A DNA stretch of 64,000 bases from Vesta saturnalis (taxonomy: Eukaryota; Arthropoda; Insecta; Coleoptera; Lampyridae), in contig JARFJB010000384.1 of the NCBI GenBank assembly GCA_036346205.1, positions 5,001 to 69,000 of the forward strand. Direction: 5' to 3'. A program made the position numbers and the translations under genes. The notes below the pieces were generated by a model. It did not search any database. It worked only from the letters and a program-made list of their open reading frames with translations, and was not told the DNA's origin. This document shows positions 33,090-44,052 of the stretch, piece after piece (the stretch's first letter is position 1; every line of letters starts with the position of its first letter).

Positions 33090-33695
33090 AGGCCTAAACC
33101 TCGCTTATATGGTTTTATATGTAAGCCTTTGCCTAAGGTAGCTGCTTCCATTGTTTTATTGAGTTGTTTAGTTTCTTCTAACGCTTTTGACGCAGTTTTT
33201 GCGACCGTGACCGCTTTTGCAACCGCAGCTGCACCTCCACCTAAAGAACCTAAAGCTGGTAATGCTGCAAATAGGGGAATAAGAGGTGTGAATCCCCCGC
33301 GTTTTGGTATTAATAATATTCTTCTCTTGGGTGTGAAGATTTTTTATGTTTTAAAACGTTTAAGGCTTGTTGTACCGTAGATTTTAACGATGACCCTACG
33401 TCGTGATTTTCTTCCCATTCCCATTGTTCTTTTTCCTTTCATTATAACGGCTATGGTTAATGCAGCTGCTCTTTCTCCAAAGGTTTGAGGAACGAAATCT
33501 ATTCCAAGCTTTTTGTTGCAAAGCCTTATCAGCTATGTGCCGATGCATTAGATCGTTTGACTGCGAGTGTGCAATATCGTGTTCTTTACACGCTTCGTCC
33601 AGTTCGTTAATACCTCTGTCACCACGAGCTAATCGTTCTCGTAAACGGATGCCCGGACCACAATATCTGCACCCAGGTATATGCAGCTCCACGGG
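33090..33695 (-). pseudogene. PLA2-domain / pX-like minor virion protein, copy 1
   Basis: The N-terminal segment 33692-33396 has the phospholipase A2 signature known from parvovirus VP1 and Polinton-like elements. YCGPG forms the Ca-binding loop, and DEACKEHDIAH contains the catalytic His-Asp pair. A basic segment follows. Then comes a hydrophobic Gly/Ala stretch (GGFIPLIPLF then ALGSLGGGAAAVAKA-like, minus strand about 33300-33180) resembling adenoviral pX/pVI-type membrane-active peptides. About 85 nt between the two are deleted relative to copy 2. The frame then runs into the protease. The predicted role is breaching the endosomal membrane during entry. PLA2 residues are intact here, but the gene is frame-broken. 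Confidence 0.68.
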
Positions 33696-33833
33696 TAATT
33701 TATTTATTAAGGTGTTAATTAATCCAGAACCTCTTTATAGCTATGACACGGAGAATTATGCTTCATACCACACTGACTGACAATTCACTGCTAAACTATT
33801 TAATGCGTATGACACACACACACACATAGTTTG

Positions 33834-33834
<1 letters not shown>

Positions 33835-33911
<77 letters not shown>
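33835..33911. repeat. (TA)n microsatellite upstream of the ATPase gene
   Basis: A TA tract of about 77 bp, preceded by a short (CA)n, in the divergent promoter region between the PLA2 gene (minus) and the ATPase gene (plus). Confidence 0.95.
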
Positions 33912-33914
<3 letters not shown>

Positions 33915-33952
33915 ACCACCATACAAGTTAAAGTTCAGTACTACAATGGAAA

Positions 33953-34651
33953 ATGGGTAACATCCGTTTCATTCCACAAGATACTGTATTACCTATAAAA
34001 ATTTATGACATCACTTTTGACAATAATCACTACTCAAGACATAGTGGTCTACTAAAAGGAGGTTGTAAACGAGGTATAATCGTCGGTTCATCAGGTTGCG
34101 GAAAAACAAATGTTGTGATTACCTTATTAGAATATCCAAATGGTTTACGTTTTGAAAATGTTTACATATAATGCAAATCTTGATATCAACCCGAATACCA
34201 GTACCAACGAAATTTACTTGCACCTTTAAAAAATATCGGGTATTTCGAATACAGTGGTAACAGTGACATTATATCCCCTAGTGATTCACATAAAAATTCA
34301 ATAATGATTTTTGATGATGTAGCATGCCATAAACAGAATGAAATAAGGGATCATTTCTGTTTTGGCAGGCACCAAAACAATGATTGTTTCTATCTGTGCC
34401 AAACGTATTCTTCTATTCCAAAACAGCTTATACGTGATAATGCGAATCTACTAGTTCTGTTTCAACAAGATAGCACCAATTTTAAGCATGTGTATGATGA
34501 TCACGTTAATGTAGATATGACATTTGATAGATTTAAAGACTTGTGTTTCTGTTGCTGGCGTGACAAGTTTGGATTTCTTGTGATTGATAAATAGAGTGAT
34601 GTTAATGCAGGTCGTTTCCGCAAGGGATTTGACTGTTACATTGCATTATAA
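33953..34651 (+). pseudogene. FtsK/A32-type genome-packaging ATPase, copy 1
   Basis: The start at MGNIRFIP is preferred, since the ATG eight bases earlier hits a stop at once. Walker A GSSGCGKT is at about 34085-34108 and the Walker B stretch SIMIFDDV at about 34299-34322. FGRHQNNDCFYLCQTYSSIPKQLIRD follows (sensor and arginine-finger region), then RFRKGFDCYIAL at the end. This is the FtsK-HerA family ATPase that pumps DNA into Polinton-type capsids. The length of about 230 codons is normal. A frame break lies at 34171, and a TAG in the late part (34595) leaves a short tail. Confidence 0.82.
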
Positions 34652-34684
34652 ATACTACACTTGTTATGTCAACATGCAGTAGTA

Positions 34685-35713
34685 ATGGAGGAGCGCTTAG
34701 TACAAGACATTTTGCGCGCTCGCAAGAGTGTGCAACAAAAACATGCTAGTTTAAGGGAAGATACTGCACTTACAGAGCGTGCAATGGAGGCCACTATAAA
34801 CCTATAACACAACCATTGAAACAATTTATTACTAAACAAGATGGTTCTCTCGTCAAAGCTGAACCATTTACATCAGAATTCGGAAAAACTGAGCCTGTTG
34901 CACATAAAAAGGAAATTTTTTTACATCATACGCCTAAAACATCTGGAACACGTATTCTTGTTCCTGGCGCCATTCCACACAGTTTTAGAGAAAACTGTGA
35001 TTGCTGATACCACACATGATGACGAGAGGGAGATTCCTACTTTACAACAATTGAAATCAGAACTGTTAGCTGCTGGATCTCAACCGGCCTTTGAAAAGTA
35101 CCTTAGTCAGTATAAAGGATTATCGAAATATTATGTGGAAGGTATATTTAGAGATCCCGACGACGAGTATGATTTAACATACGGTGTACACTTTCTTCCC
35201 GAAAAAGAGAAATCTTTTATTGGTGATGCTGAACTTGACCTTGTTGGAAAGACTTTTCGTATCGCTCTTCTTGATGGATCATCATTAGACTATGATGGAA
35301 CTCCGGGATTATATGAGCTACTATTTAAGAAAGCTCCTACGGGATAAAAAAAGGAGTGATCTGCAGCAATACAATGACATTTTGCGCCGCACAAATGCTG
35401 TTCGGTGTAATTATAACCCAGGTGACCAAATCCAAGGAACTAATAGTAGAAAATACATTGAGATCATTAAACCATTACTTCACACTTAAAACGACTCGCT
35501 ACATCAGCTATTGCACCTCCTGCCACAAGATCTTGCACAAATTCTATCTCCAAAAGAGGGGGTGGAATGCAACTATTACGATATAATAACAATGTGATTG
35601 AGTTTGTACCTTGGAATAATACGAATAAATTAATGGATTGGTTGTGGGAGTTATTGGGATCAATGTCGGCAGGAAATACTAGCAATCACAACGAAATAAT
35701 ATATAATTAAGAA
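34685..35713 (+). pseudogene. DUF8207-type Polinton protein, copy 1
   Basis: The start MEERLVQDILRARKSVQQKH forms a charged, probably coiled-coil N-terminus. The body, in the frame ending 35347, contains AFEKYLSQYKGLSKYYVEGI, then YGVHFLPEKEKSFIGDAELD and DGTPGLYELLFKKAPTG. After a frameshift come QQYNDILRRTNA and, at the C-terminus, SKRGGGMQLL. The TPGLYELL block with the preceding beta-rich stretch is the DUF8207 pattern common in insect Polinton-associated genes. Biochemical role is unknown. It sits between ATPase and integrase in both copies, which suggests a conserved element function. At least three frame breaks. Confidence 0.65.
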
Positions 35714-35754
35714 TTACGTAAAGCGAAAGTAATAAAGTAGGATCTCTGGTTATA

Positions 35755-36086
35755 AACCTAATACTGTATTCATTTCATTTCATTGTTACAACGACCATCA
35801 GTGAAAATTTCATTTCTTTTTCTGGAATTGCCATTAAAAGAGAATTAGTATTCCTACTGGAATAGTTGACACCCATACCTTTCCCTGTAACGAGGGCACC
35901 GTAGTGTATTGCAAGTGGAGTCATCCAGGTCTTGAGTTTAACATCAACGACAAAAAGTTTACGCTTGCTAGCGATGTAATTGGTCACCACATAACTAGGA
36001 ATGTCGCAATTAAAGTGTCTATACCAGAGTTTATACAGTTTGCAACTGTTCCATGTAGAGCTTATAGTACAATCCAAACTGATAAA
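35755..36086 (+). pseudogene. Small Polinton protein before the integrase, copy 1
   Basis: Homologous to the better preserved ORF at 49389-49790 in copy 2. It retains the VYCKWSHPGLEFNIND segment and the preceding TFPCNEGTVVY block. The N-terminal half is mostly deleted. No known motif; see the copy 2 entry. Confidence 0.5.
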
Positions 36087-37006
36087 ATGAGTAAAGCTGA
36101 TGTTGAAGAACTGCACAAGCCAGCACGAAGAAATTTTCCGCGGCGTTGTGTGGTACTTAAAGGTTTAAATGATCTGTTTCAAGCTGATTTAGCCGAAATG
36201 ATACCTTATGCTCGGGTAAACAAAGAATTTTGATACATTTTAGTAGTAATAAATGCATTTTCTAAATATGTCTGGGCTTATCCCATCAAACGCAAGAATG
36301 GCAAACTAGTTGCAGATGTAATGAATAACCTTTCGTCTGGTTTGAAAAATACGCGTACACATATACACACTGACATGGGAACGGAGTTTTATAATGCTGA
36401 ATTTAAGAAACGTAATGAAAACATTTAATATTAATCATTACAGCAGTTATTCAAACTTGAAGAGTAGCATAGTTGAACGTGTAAATCGCACTATTAAAGC
36501 AATAATGTGGAAAACATTCAGTATGCAAGGTTCCTATAAATGGCTATCAATATTACCTTAAATTATTGCGGATTATAATTCCAGAAAGCATAGACCCACC
36601 GGATATAAACCTATAGATGTAACGGAAAAAATGCTACCTCTATTTTGAAACATTTACAATTCATAAAGTTCTTGACCATAAGACGCCTAAATTTAAAGTG
36701 GGGGATTATATACGTATTAGCAAATACAGAAGCATATTCTCTAAGGGATACACGCCTAATTGGAGTTATGAAGTCTTTCGAATAACAGCTGTGAAACGTT
36801 CCAGTCCAATTACCTACACACTATGTGATAGTCGAGTTGAAGAGATACAAGGACGTTTCTATGAGCCAGAACTTCAAAGTGTTAAACATCCTGATATTCA
36901 CCTACTTGAACGTGTAATACGACATTGAGGAAATATGTCTCTCGTTAAATGGTTAGGGTTTGATAATTCTCACAATTCATGGATTTCTAACAAAGACATT
37001 ATATAA
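36087..37006 (+). pseudogene. int: Retroviral-type integrase with chromodomain, copy 1
   Basis: Starts at MSKADVEELHKPARRNFPRR. The DDE core is visible: Asp in FQADLAEM (36185), Asp in HTDMGTEFYNAEF (36372) and Glu in SIVERVNRTIKAIMW (36475). IKRKNGKLV lies between the first two. The C-terminal part has FKVGDYIRI and RSSPITYTL, the SH3-like segment. It ends with a chromodomain-like tail (PELQS through LLERVIRH, then LVKWLGFDNSHNSWIS). It would integrate element DNA with short target duplications. Stops at 36232, 36429, 36559 and 36926 inactivate it. Confidence 0.85.
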
Positions 37007-37099
37007 TACGGTCTGTACGATTTCTTTTATATATTGTAATATTATGATGTAATAAATATTTTGTTGTTATTTTTCTATTTATTATTAATACATACAATG

Positions 37100-37584
37100 C
37101 TATACACTACTAAAGCGTTTCATAAATACGTAATCACCATGTTGCTTTTCCAAGACAGCTGAAAGTATTTGACTACACTCTTCTATTCTTTTCCTAAAGC
37201 GTGCAGAGTCTCTTGCTAACTGTTCCCATTCTCCTTTTCGCTCCCATCTTACTACATCGTGAACTATGTTTTTGAGCTCATTAATGCAGACCCCCTTCAC
37301 TTGTGTTGTCATCTGTAAATGACATTCTATTTCATGTACAAATTGTTCCAGAGATATTTCTCTAAGGTCTTCTATTAACCGCTTAATACAACAAATGCAA
37401 TCTACACCATCGCCATGCGATTGAAAATATTTCTCACACAGACGTATTCCACTATCATACTTATCAACTAGATTATCTAAATAGTCATCACTAAACGTAC
37501 CCCGTCCATACACTTTTTCATGTTCAGCATCAAATTCTAATGATTGAAATTGACATATTAGTCTTTGCACTGCGCTAACACAGG
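37100..37584 (-). CDS. Helical right-end Polinton protein, copy 1 (N-terminus cut by GA array)
   Basis: An open minus-strand frame of 156 codons from MQRLICQF at 37570 to 37100. It is predominantly helical with a CIKRLIEDLREISLEQFVHE stretch, and copy 2 has a homologue at 50742-51290. In copy 2 the protein extends about 20 residues further upstream. Here the GA array begins at that point, so the gene is 5' truncated. No recognised domain. Confidence 0.5.
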
Positions 37585-37861
37585 TGGAGAGGGAGGGAGA
37601 GGGAGAGGGAGAGGAGAGGGAGAGGGAGAGGGAGAGGGAGAGGGAGAGGGAGGGAGAGGGAGAGGGAGAGGGAGAGGGAGAGGGAGGGAGAGGAGAGGAG
37701 AGGGAGGAGAGGAGAGGGAGAGGAGAGGGAGAGGAGAGGAGAGGGAGGGAGAGGGAGGGAGAGGGAGAGGGAGGGAGAGGGAGAGGAGAGGAGAGGAGAG
37801 GGAGAGGAGAGGAGAGGGAGAGGGAGAGGAGAGGGAGAGGAGAGGGAGAGGGAGAGGAGAG
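37583..37861. repeat. 279-bp GA-rich array between the Polinton copies
   Basis: A (GGGAGA)n/(GGAGAG)n purine tract of the same type as the 2.4-kb array at 22106. It directly truncates copy 1 and lies at the left side of copy 2. Confidence 0.95.
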
Positions 37862-37863
37862 GT

Positions 37864-37937
37864 CATACCCACTTAGTATAGCTAGGCTTATAACACTATG
37901 CCAGTCAGGTTATAATGTTACAAGCCTAGTGTGGGTA
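37864..37937. repeat. Imperfect inverted repeat at the left side of copy 2
   Basis: TACCCA...CTAGGCTTATAAC pairs with GTTACAAGCCTAGTGTGGGTA with a bulge of about 9 nt on the left. It may be a remnant of a Polinton terminal region or a separate foldback. Confidence 0.5.
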
Positions 37938-38093
37938 CGGTCGAGCTGCTCTTCTAAAGAGCTCTCCGTAATCACGACATCATAATTCCGGATGAATGGT
38001 ACTATGGTTGTCAGCTGTAACGAAGGTAAGAATTATTAGTATTATAAATATAATACATACCGTGAACGTGAGACGGTCACGTGTGATTATTCA
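37938..38093. other. Unique spacer before copy 2
   Basis: About 155 bp without a match in copy 1. It contains GAGCTGCTCTTCTAAAGAGCTC, a short palindromic word. Confidence 0.4.
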
Positions 38094-38199
38094 ATGGGCG
38101 TGGAAGAGCCAGTACCACCCAGCGATAATAAGAAACGCGGAATTGCGTTGAGCGGCACTGTCTCCCGACTCCATCGCACACACAACATTGTAGAGGGGA

Positions 38200-39115
38200 G
38201 GAAGCATAGTGCGGCCAATAGTCATGAGAATATGTGTAGGCCAAAAGCCGCCATCGTCAATTTCGTCGTCCTCATTGTTGTGCATGTCGTCATCGTGGTT
38301 TTCGTCATTTCCGTGATCCTAGACCTCCGGAGCGGCGTCCGAAGCTTGTCATTCTCATTATCCTCGTGCTGTATACTGTTATGTATCTGTTCCTGTCCAC
38401 TTAGTTGGTCTAGTACGCCCGACAGGTCCTGAGCGTTACGTTCTAGTTGTTGGTGAGAGTGTCAATAAAGTTGTCCTCATCGCTACCCTCTTCAACGATG
38501 ATTTAATTATAAGGTCAGTACGTGTTTCGCAAAGTAGTCACTGTTGGCGTAACGCGTCGTTGTCGTAGTCGTCTGAATCATAACTATAGGCAGGGTCCAT
38601 GTCTACGTCGGAGTCGTAGTCACCAGTGTTGAGGTAATCGTTCCCAGCGCAGGAGGAACGTACTCCCTCAATACTGGATGATATGCTGATGAAGTCATCA
38701 CTATCGTTAGTATCGTCGTCTAGGTCAATAGGTACTGTGGTGTCCTCGTCACTGCCAGTGATGATCAGGTCAAGTATTAGTGTATCCGTAGCTGGATTGG
38801 GTGTCCACGTCAATAGAAGATGCAGAGGGAGGGACATACAGCACCTCAGGTGTGGGAGTTGTCGGGAGGTCCACGTCAATTGGAGAGAAAATCTGAGTTG
38901 TGGGTGTTGGCGGGAGGTCGGGAAGGGGAGTAAAGGAGGTAAGCGGGATAAAGTTGAAGGGATACAGAATTGACCCAGGCTATGGAGAGCGGGGGGTAAC
39001 AGGAACCTGAAAAAGAGAAATAATTAAATAAATAAGCCTTGTTGGTTTTTACCTAGGGCAGTTCATCGTTGCCAGATGAAGAAGATAATGGGGAACTTGC
39101 TCTTGAATTCATTGT
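38200..39115 (-). pseudogene. Acidic Ser/Asp-rich Polinton protein, copy 2 (spliced)
   Basis: Exon 1 starts at about 39112 with MNSRASSPLSSSSGNDEL. A 46-nt intron (39052-39007 on the minus strand; GTAAAA donor, TTTTTCAG acceptor) leads to a Pro-rich segment, then the acidic segment (38879-38538: SSCAGNDYLNTGDYDSDVDM). The frame ends in an Asp/Glu-rich tail (38285-38215: HNNEDDEIDDGGF). Frame breaks lie between these parts. In copy 2 the last codon before the donor reads TAG, whereas copy 1 has CAG there. The presence of the intron in both copies shows that the ancestral gene was spliced. Confidence 0.5.
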
Positions 39116-40555
39116 TAGTTCAGTATTTTCAACTATAGAATCAGTTGTACGAATAATTTCTACTGTTTTCGTTTCGCTAAATATAGGTGTTTCCCCCACT
39201 AAAAACAACGTTTTTCACGCATTTTTAGAGGACATTTTATAGATAATGAATGGTCTCTAAAACACTTAGCATTATCTGGGAGTCCTGTAGCGCCCATACA
39301 ATGCTTACCTGCACAATCACCGGTGAGGGATATAGTGTGAAATCAATATCTTCTCCCCAGAGTGTATTGAGCCCTACATGCGCTGCGAAGTTTCTGGAAA
39401 AGAGTTGGGGTTAATAACGTGCTTCCATCCTAAAGCACATGGCAGGGTGAGATACAATGCGGGGTAGAATATGTGTGCTCAGCAACACTCTATCTCGGCT
39501 ATCATTGTTATTGTTTCTGTGCCGTATACTACTTTACCCCTCAACCTGATGTATCCATCATATATATTATCCTACTCCTGGCGATAGGTTACGTTGCGTC
39601 CTCGTTTGCATCGCTGGATATGATTTCTTTTTAACACTGGAAATAGATCATAAAAACTAATAAAGAGTTAAAAAGAGAATCATAACAAAACACGTAACTC
39701 TACCCGTTCATTTATACATGATCTATACATTATCTCTGTTACAGATCGCAATAAAATGTTTCAATGCGAATGTCTGAAGAAATTTTCTAGAAAAGACTCT
39801 CTACTTTGACATCAAAAAACGGTGTGTTGGATAAAGATACCAACTACCCCACCTTCAGAGATGCAGCAAGTTGTACCGCAAAACCGCGCCATACATAGCA
39901 ATGTGGAGCAACCAAGTACTTCCGACACCAACAAAACGGAACATAGCCATATTTCTGAATGTCTTGCACAACCTGGACCATCAGGGTTACACAACTTAAG
40001 GAGCAATGCGCAACACAGGCCTGCTGACGATTCTTTTTCAGAACCAGGACCATCAGGGGTGAACAACTCAAGGAAGCGTAATTCTGGCCAATGCAACGAA
40101 CCTGCACAAAAGAAAAGTACCAAAGGTGTTGAAATTATCCACTGCACTGAATGTTAAATCTATGTTCCGCAGTATGCTTTTCAAGGACACCTCAGAAGCA
40201 AATATGTGTCTACTCGTTGATACTGGGGTTGAAGTAATTCGAAATGCTTTTAAACAACGTATTATTTCGTATACACTATCACCATACAATACCCATACTG
40301 ATGTGCAAACGTTTATGGGTGACGTTAAAGTGAATGTTTTGAAACTAATACAAATTCTGTTGCAGAAACACTTCCTGAAATGTAATGTTGAGTTGTTTGG
40401 TTTATACTTTCTGAACAATAAATAAATTACTGAATTAAAGTCCTTTCAAGCTAAGTATGATATATTGAGTGTTGGGATGGTGGTGGAAGATTATTTTCAA
40501 AGAATAATGGAAATCTTGGATGCTAAACAATTCGAATTTCATCAGAAAGATTCTG

Positions 40556-40631
40556 GTAAGTGTGAGTCATGAGTATTAGTGCAATGTATTATTAATATGT
40601 GTTTTTTTGTGGGGTGGTCGCTGGTCTACAG
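40556..40631 (+). other. 76-nt intron in the Polinton polymerase gene
   Basis: The donor is TCTG/GTAAGT and the acceptor GGTCTACAG/GTTCATCG. Joining the exons gives a continuous frame (DSG followed by SSYMNF). Without splicing the frame hits a TGA just after the donor. Confidence 0.65.
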
Positions 40632-43546
40632 GTTCATCGTATATGAATTTCCCAGCCGAAATTGCGCATAAACACGCCATAGTTAATGTGAAGAATAGTG
40701 ATAATTGTTGCTTTGCGTGGGAAATTGTATCAGCATTAGTGACACCGAAGGGGTTACCACAACGGACGACTTCTTACCCTGATTTCAGAACGCTATTCAA
40801 CTGGAATGGTGTAGAATTTCCTGTTAAGTTGACTAACATCTCCACTTTCGAGTCCAACAATAATATCTCCATCAATGTTTATGGACTGGACGATACGTAT
40901 CGTGATGGTCAGCGTATTACGGAGGTAGTGGGTCCTCTCTACTATACCAGAGCTAAACAGCCTATTCATGTTAATTTATTACTATTAGTCAGTAACCAAA
41001 CGGATAATCAGCATTATGTATGGATAAAAAATTTTTCTCGTTTACATAGCAATCAAATAACCAAACAAGATGGGGTAAAATATTTTTGTAGTTCATGTAT
41101 TCATTCTTTAGAACGCAGGAGCAATTAACCTACCACGTGTCACATGACCGTAATTTCGTATACACTAAATTACATAGCGTGATGCAAAAAAAAAAGATAG
41201 AACCGGGGAGTTCTATGTGGAAAATATACTCGCGTTTCGAAACTATCAAAAGCGGATGTTTCTACCATTCGTAATATATGCAGATTTCGAAGTGCTATTA
41301 GTACCGGTAGATACGGCTGAACCCGATCCCGAACAACCGTTCACGATAAAAACGTGTCAACATGAACCATACGCATTCAGTTATTATATTAAGTGTGGTG
41401 TAAACGATACTTTGTCCAAATTAGAACTTTATAGGGGGGTTAATGACCGCGGAAGTATTTATTACACGAATAGAGAATGATGTAAAACGGATATATAATA
41501 AACATTTGAAAACTGTTGTTCCAATGTTACCACTAACTGATGCACAAAAGGTGATACATGAACAACGTCGAAATTGTCATATATGCGACAAGCGTTTTAC
41601 GGATTCCAAAGTACGAGATCACTGTCATGTCACTGGTGTATACCTTGGTGCGCACATTCAAATTGCAATTTAAACTATCAAGTATCTATCTTTATCCTAG
41701 TTTTTGTCCATAATCTCAGTGGCTATGATGTTCACCTGTTCATCAAACTGTTAGCGAGTGAAACTGAAGAAATTACCGTACTCCCTGTTAACAGTGAAAA
41801 ATGTATAACGTTCGGTAATCATATTTATGTAGATGAATTCATTAACGGCCGTGGCCAGAAAAGAAGAATATAAATTTGCGATTTGTTGATAGTTGTAGGT
41901 TCATGGCTGCATCCTTAGATACTCTATCTCAGAATCTGTCAGATCAGCAATGTAGAGAGGTAAGGAAATATTATTGTGATGATAATGACTTTAACTTAGA
42001 AATAAAGGTAATTTCCCCTACGCGTCCGTAGACAGTTCTAGTAAATTAGATGATGTCACTGTACCTTGCTATGACAAATTCTACGATAAAATGGGTGATG
42101 AAAATACATCCGATGGAGAATACTGTCGCGTCCTACTAGTGTGGGATCACTTTAAGTGTAATACACTCTGGGATTATGACGATAAAAATTTAAATGCAGA
42201 CGTGTTGCTGTTGGCTGGCGTGTTCGAAAACTTTAGGCGGCTGTGTATAGACGTGTATGGATTAGAACCTGCGCAGTATATTACCATACCTGGATCAGCG
42301 TGGGATGCCATGTTAAAATGTACTAAACTAGAGTTAGAATTATTGACTGATATGGATATGTACCACTTTTTTAAGAAGGGTAATCGTGGTGAAGTGAGTA
42401 TTTGTGTTAAGCGAAGGTGTATTGCTAACAACGAGTTTGTCCCAAATTATGACCCTAATCGTCCTAAAGTATTTTTACAGTATTTGGATGCTACGAACTT
42501 ATACGCATGGAGTATGCGGCAACATCTCCCTCATGTTCGGTTTATGTGGTTAACTGAAGAGGAAATTAGTCACTTCAATGTAATAACGATTAACGATGAT
42601 GACAACTTCGCATTTGTACTAGAAGTTGATATCCATTATGCGCATCACCTGCATGATCAACACAATGATTATCCTTTTTGTCCCGAAATGATCTGCGCAC
42701 CAGATTCCAAGGAGGAAAAATTAATTCCTAACTTAAGACCAACTATGTCATATACTACCGGTATTTAAAACAATGTATACAGCATAGGTTAATTGTTACT
42801 CGTGTTCATAGTTTTACGGTTTCGTCAAAGTCCTTGGCTAGTACCATACATAGACCTTAATACAGCTCTTCGAAATCAAGCCAAGAACAAATTCGAAAAG
42901 GATTTCTTTAAATGCATGAACAATGGTGTATTCGGTAAAACAATGGAGAATGTCGACAAAAGAAGAGTAATAAAGTTATTAACACATTGGGAAAATAACG
43001 GTCGTCATTTGGGTCTAGCACGGTACGTCGCAAAGCCGCAAATTAAGAATTTTATTCAATTCACTGACAAATTATATGCAGTGGAATTGTCCAAACAGGT
43101 CGTTACTTACGACAAACCCGTATATGTTGTATTTAGTATTTTAGATCTTTCCAAAATTATAGTGTTTCGATTTTTTACGATATCATTACGGTAATAATAT
43201 AACGTTGCTCTATACAGACACAGATTCTTTATCTGTCGAGATAACAACTTATGATGTGTGTGCGGAATAATGTTGATGAGTATGACACACCTAATATCAA
43301 AATGGTCTGCATGGTATTACGATGAATACATCTGTCGTCGGAAGAATGAAAGATGAGTATGCAGGGAAAGCTACTCATTATTTTTATGGAGCAGAATCAA
43401 AATCTTATTGTCTAAAGCTTGCTGATGATCAAATGGTTAAGAAAATCGTTATTCAAGAAGTGCTGACAAAGGTAGACTACAAACCTGTTGCAGATGCGTC
43501 TCATAAAACAGTAACGTTTAAAATGTTCGTGTTTAGATCAACTTTG

Positions 43547-43549
<3 letters not shown>

Positions 43550-43602
<53 letters not shown>
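43550..43602. repeat. (TA)n microsatellite inside polymerase copy 2
   Basis: A TA tract of about 53 bp. Copy 1 has only GACATTATACACT at the same place (29707-29721), so the tract expanded from a short TA seed after the copies diverged. Confidence 0.95.
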
Positions 43603-43604
<2 letters not shown>

Positions 43605-44052
43605 AGATGTTAAACAAAATCGGCTTTAGGTCCCAGGATGGCAAACGATATCGATTACGTGACACGTGTTCAACATTGGCGTGGTGGCATTGGCGAATTC
43701 CGGAATTGGAGAACGTTGATCCTTCGAGCGGTCTACTAGAGGTTGCTAGGCAAATGAATTTGTATAATCCAGATAGTAACTAATAGTTTAGGTACTAATA
43801 CTTGTTAGTTTTAGGTGTGTATATATTATCTCCATAATGATGCTATGAACATATATAGCCATACATGTTAGTAAGTATAATAACGATACAGCATTCCAGG
43901 TCGGCTATTTAATACAGTAACCTTTAGTGGAATATATACTAAGATTATGTCATCATTCATTATCGAGAGACAAATCTACTCAGATTGTGTGATATAAAGG
44001 AAATAAACAAAATATATATTTACAATTTTTTATTAAAAAAAGTGTACAAGTT

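Larger units (their letters stand above)
24545..37584 (+). mobile_element. Polinton/Maverick (adintovirus-like) element, copy 1
   Basis: The copy is defined by gene content and by alignment with a second copy at 38094 onward. It carries family-B DNA polymerase, major and minor capsid proteins, adenain-type protease, PLA2/pX virion protein, FtsK/A32-type ATPase, DUF8207 protein and chromodomain integrase. The left end is taken where similarity with copy 2 starts (GATGGGCG), and the right end where the GA-rich array at 37583 cuts the last gene. A Penelope element has replaced about 1.78 kb. Terminal inverted repeats were not found, so the true ends are uncertain. All long genes carry breaks. 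Confidence 0.85.
39756..43783 (+). pseudogene. polB: Polinton family-B DNA polymerase, copy 2 (with N-terminal zinc finger and intron)
   Basis: After a splice acceptor (CTCTGTTACAG, 39734-39744) the frame opens at MFQCECLKKFSRKDSLL, a C2H2/C-type zinc finger. A stop follows in the finger. A Ser/Pro-rich linker with two GPSG repeats and a helical region come next. A 76-nt intron (40556-40631, GTAAGT...CTACAG) interrupts the gene; the exon after it has NFPAEIAHKHAIVNVKN. Exonuclease motif I (YADFE) is at 41277-41291, II (NLSGYD) at 41712-41729 and III near 42190-42210. Polymerase A (YLDATNLYAW) is at 42481, B (MNNGVFGK) near 42916 and C (YTDTDS) at 43211-43228. All catalytic motifs are still readable. 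Multiple frameshifts and a (TA)n insertion near the C-terminus inactivate it. Confidence 0.88.

Noticed and set aside
37558..37985. ORFs over the 279-bp GA array on both strands
   Set aside because: Same composition artefact as the larger array.
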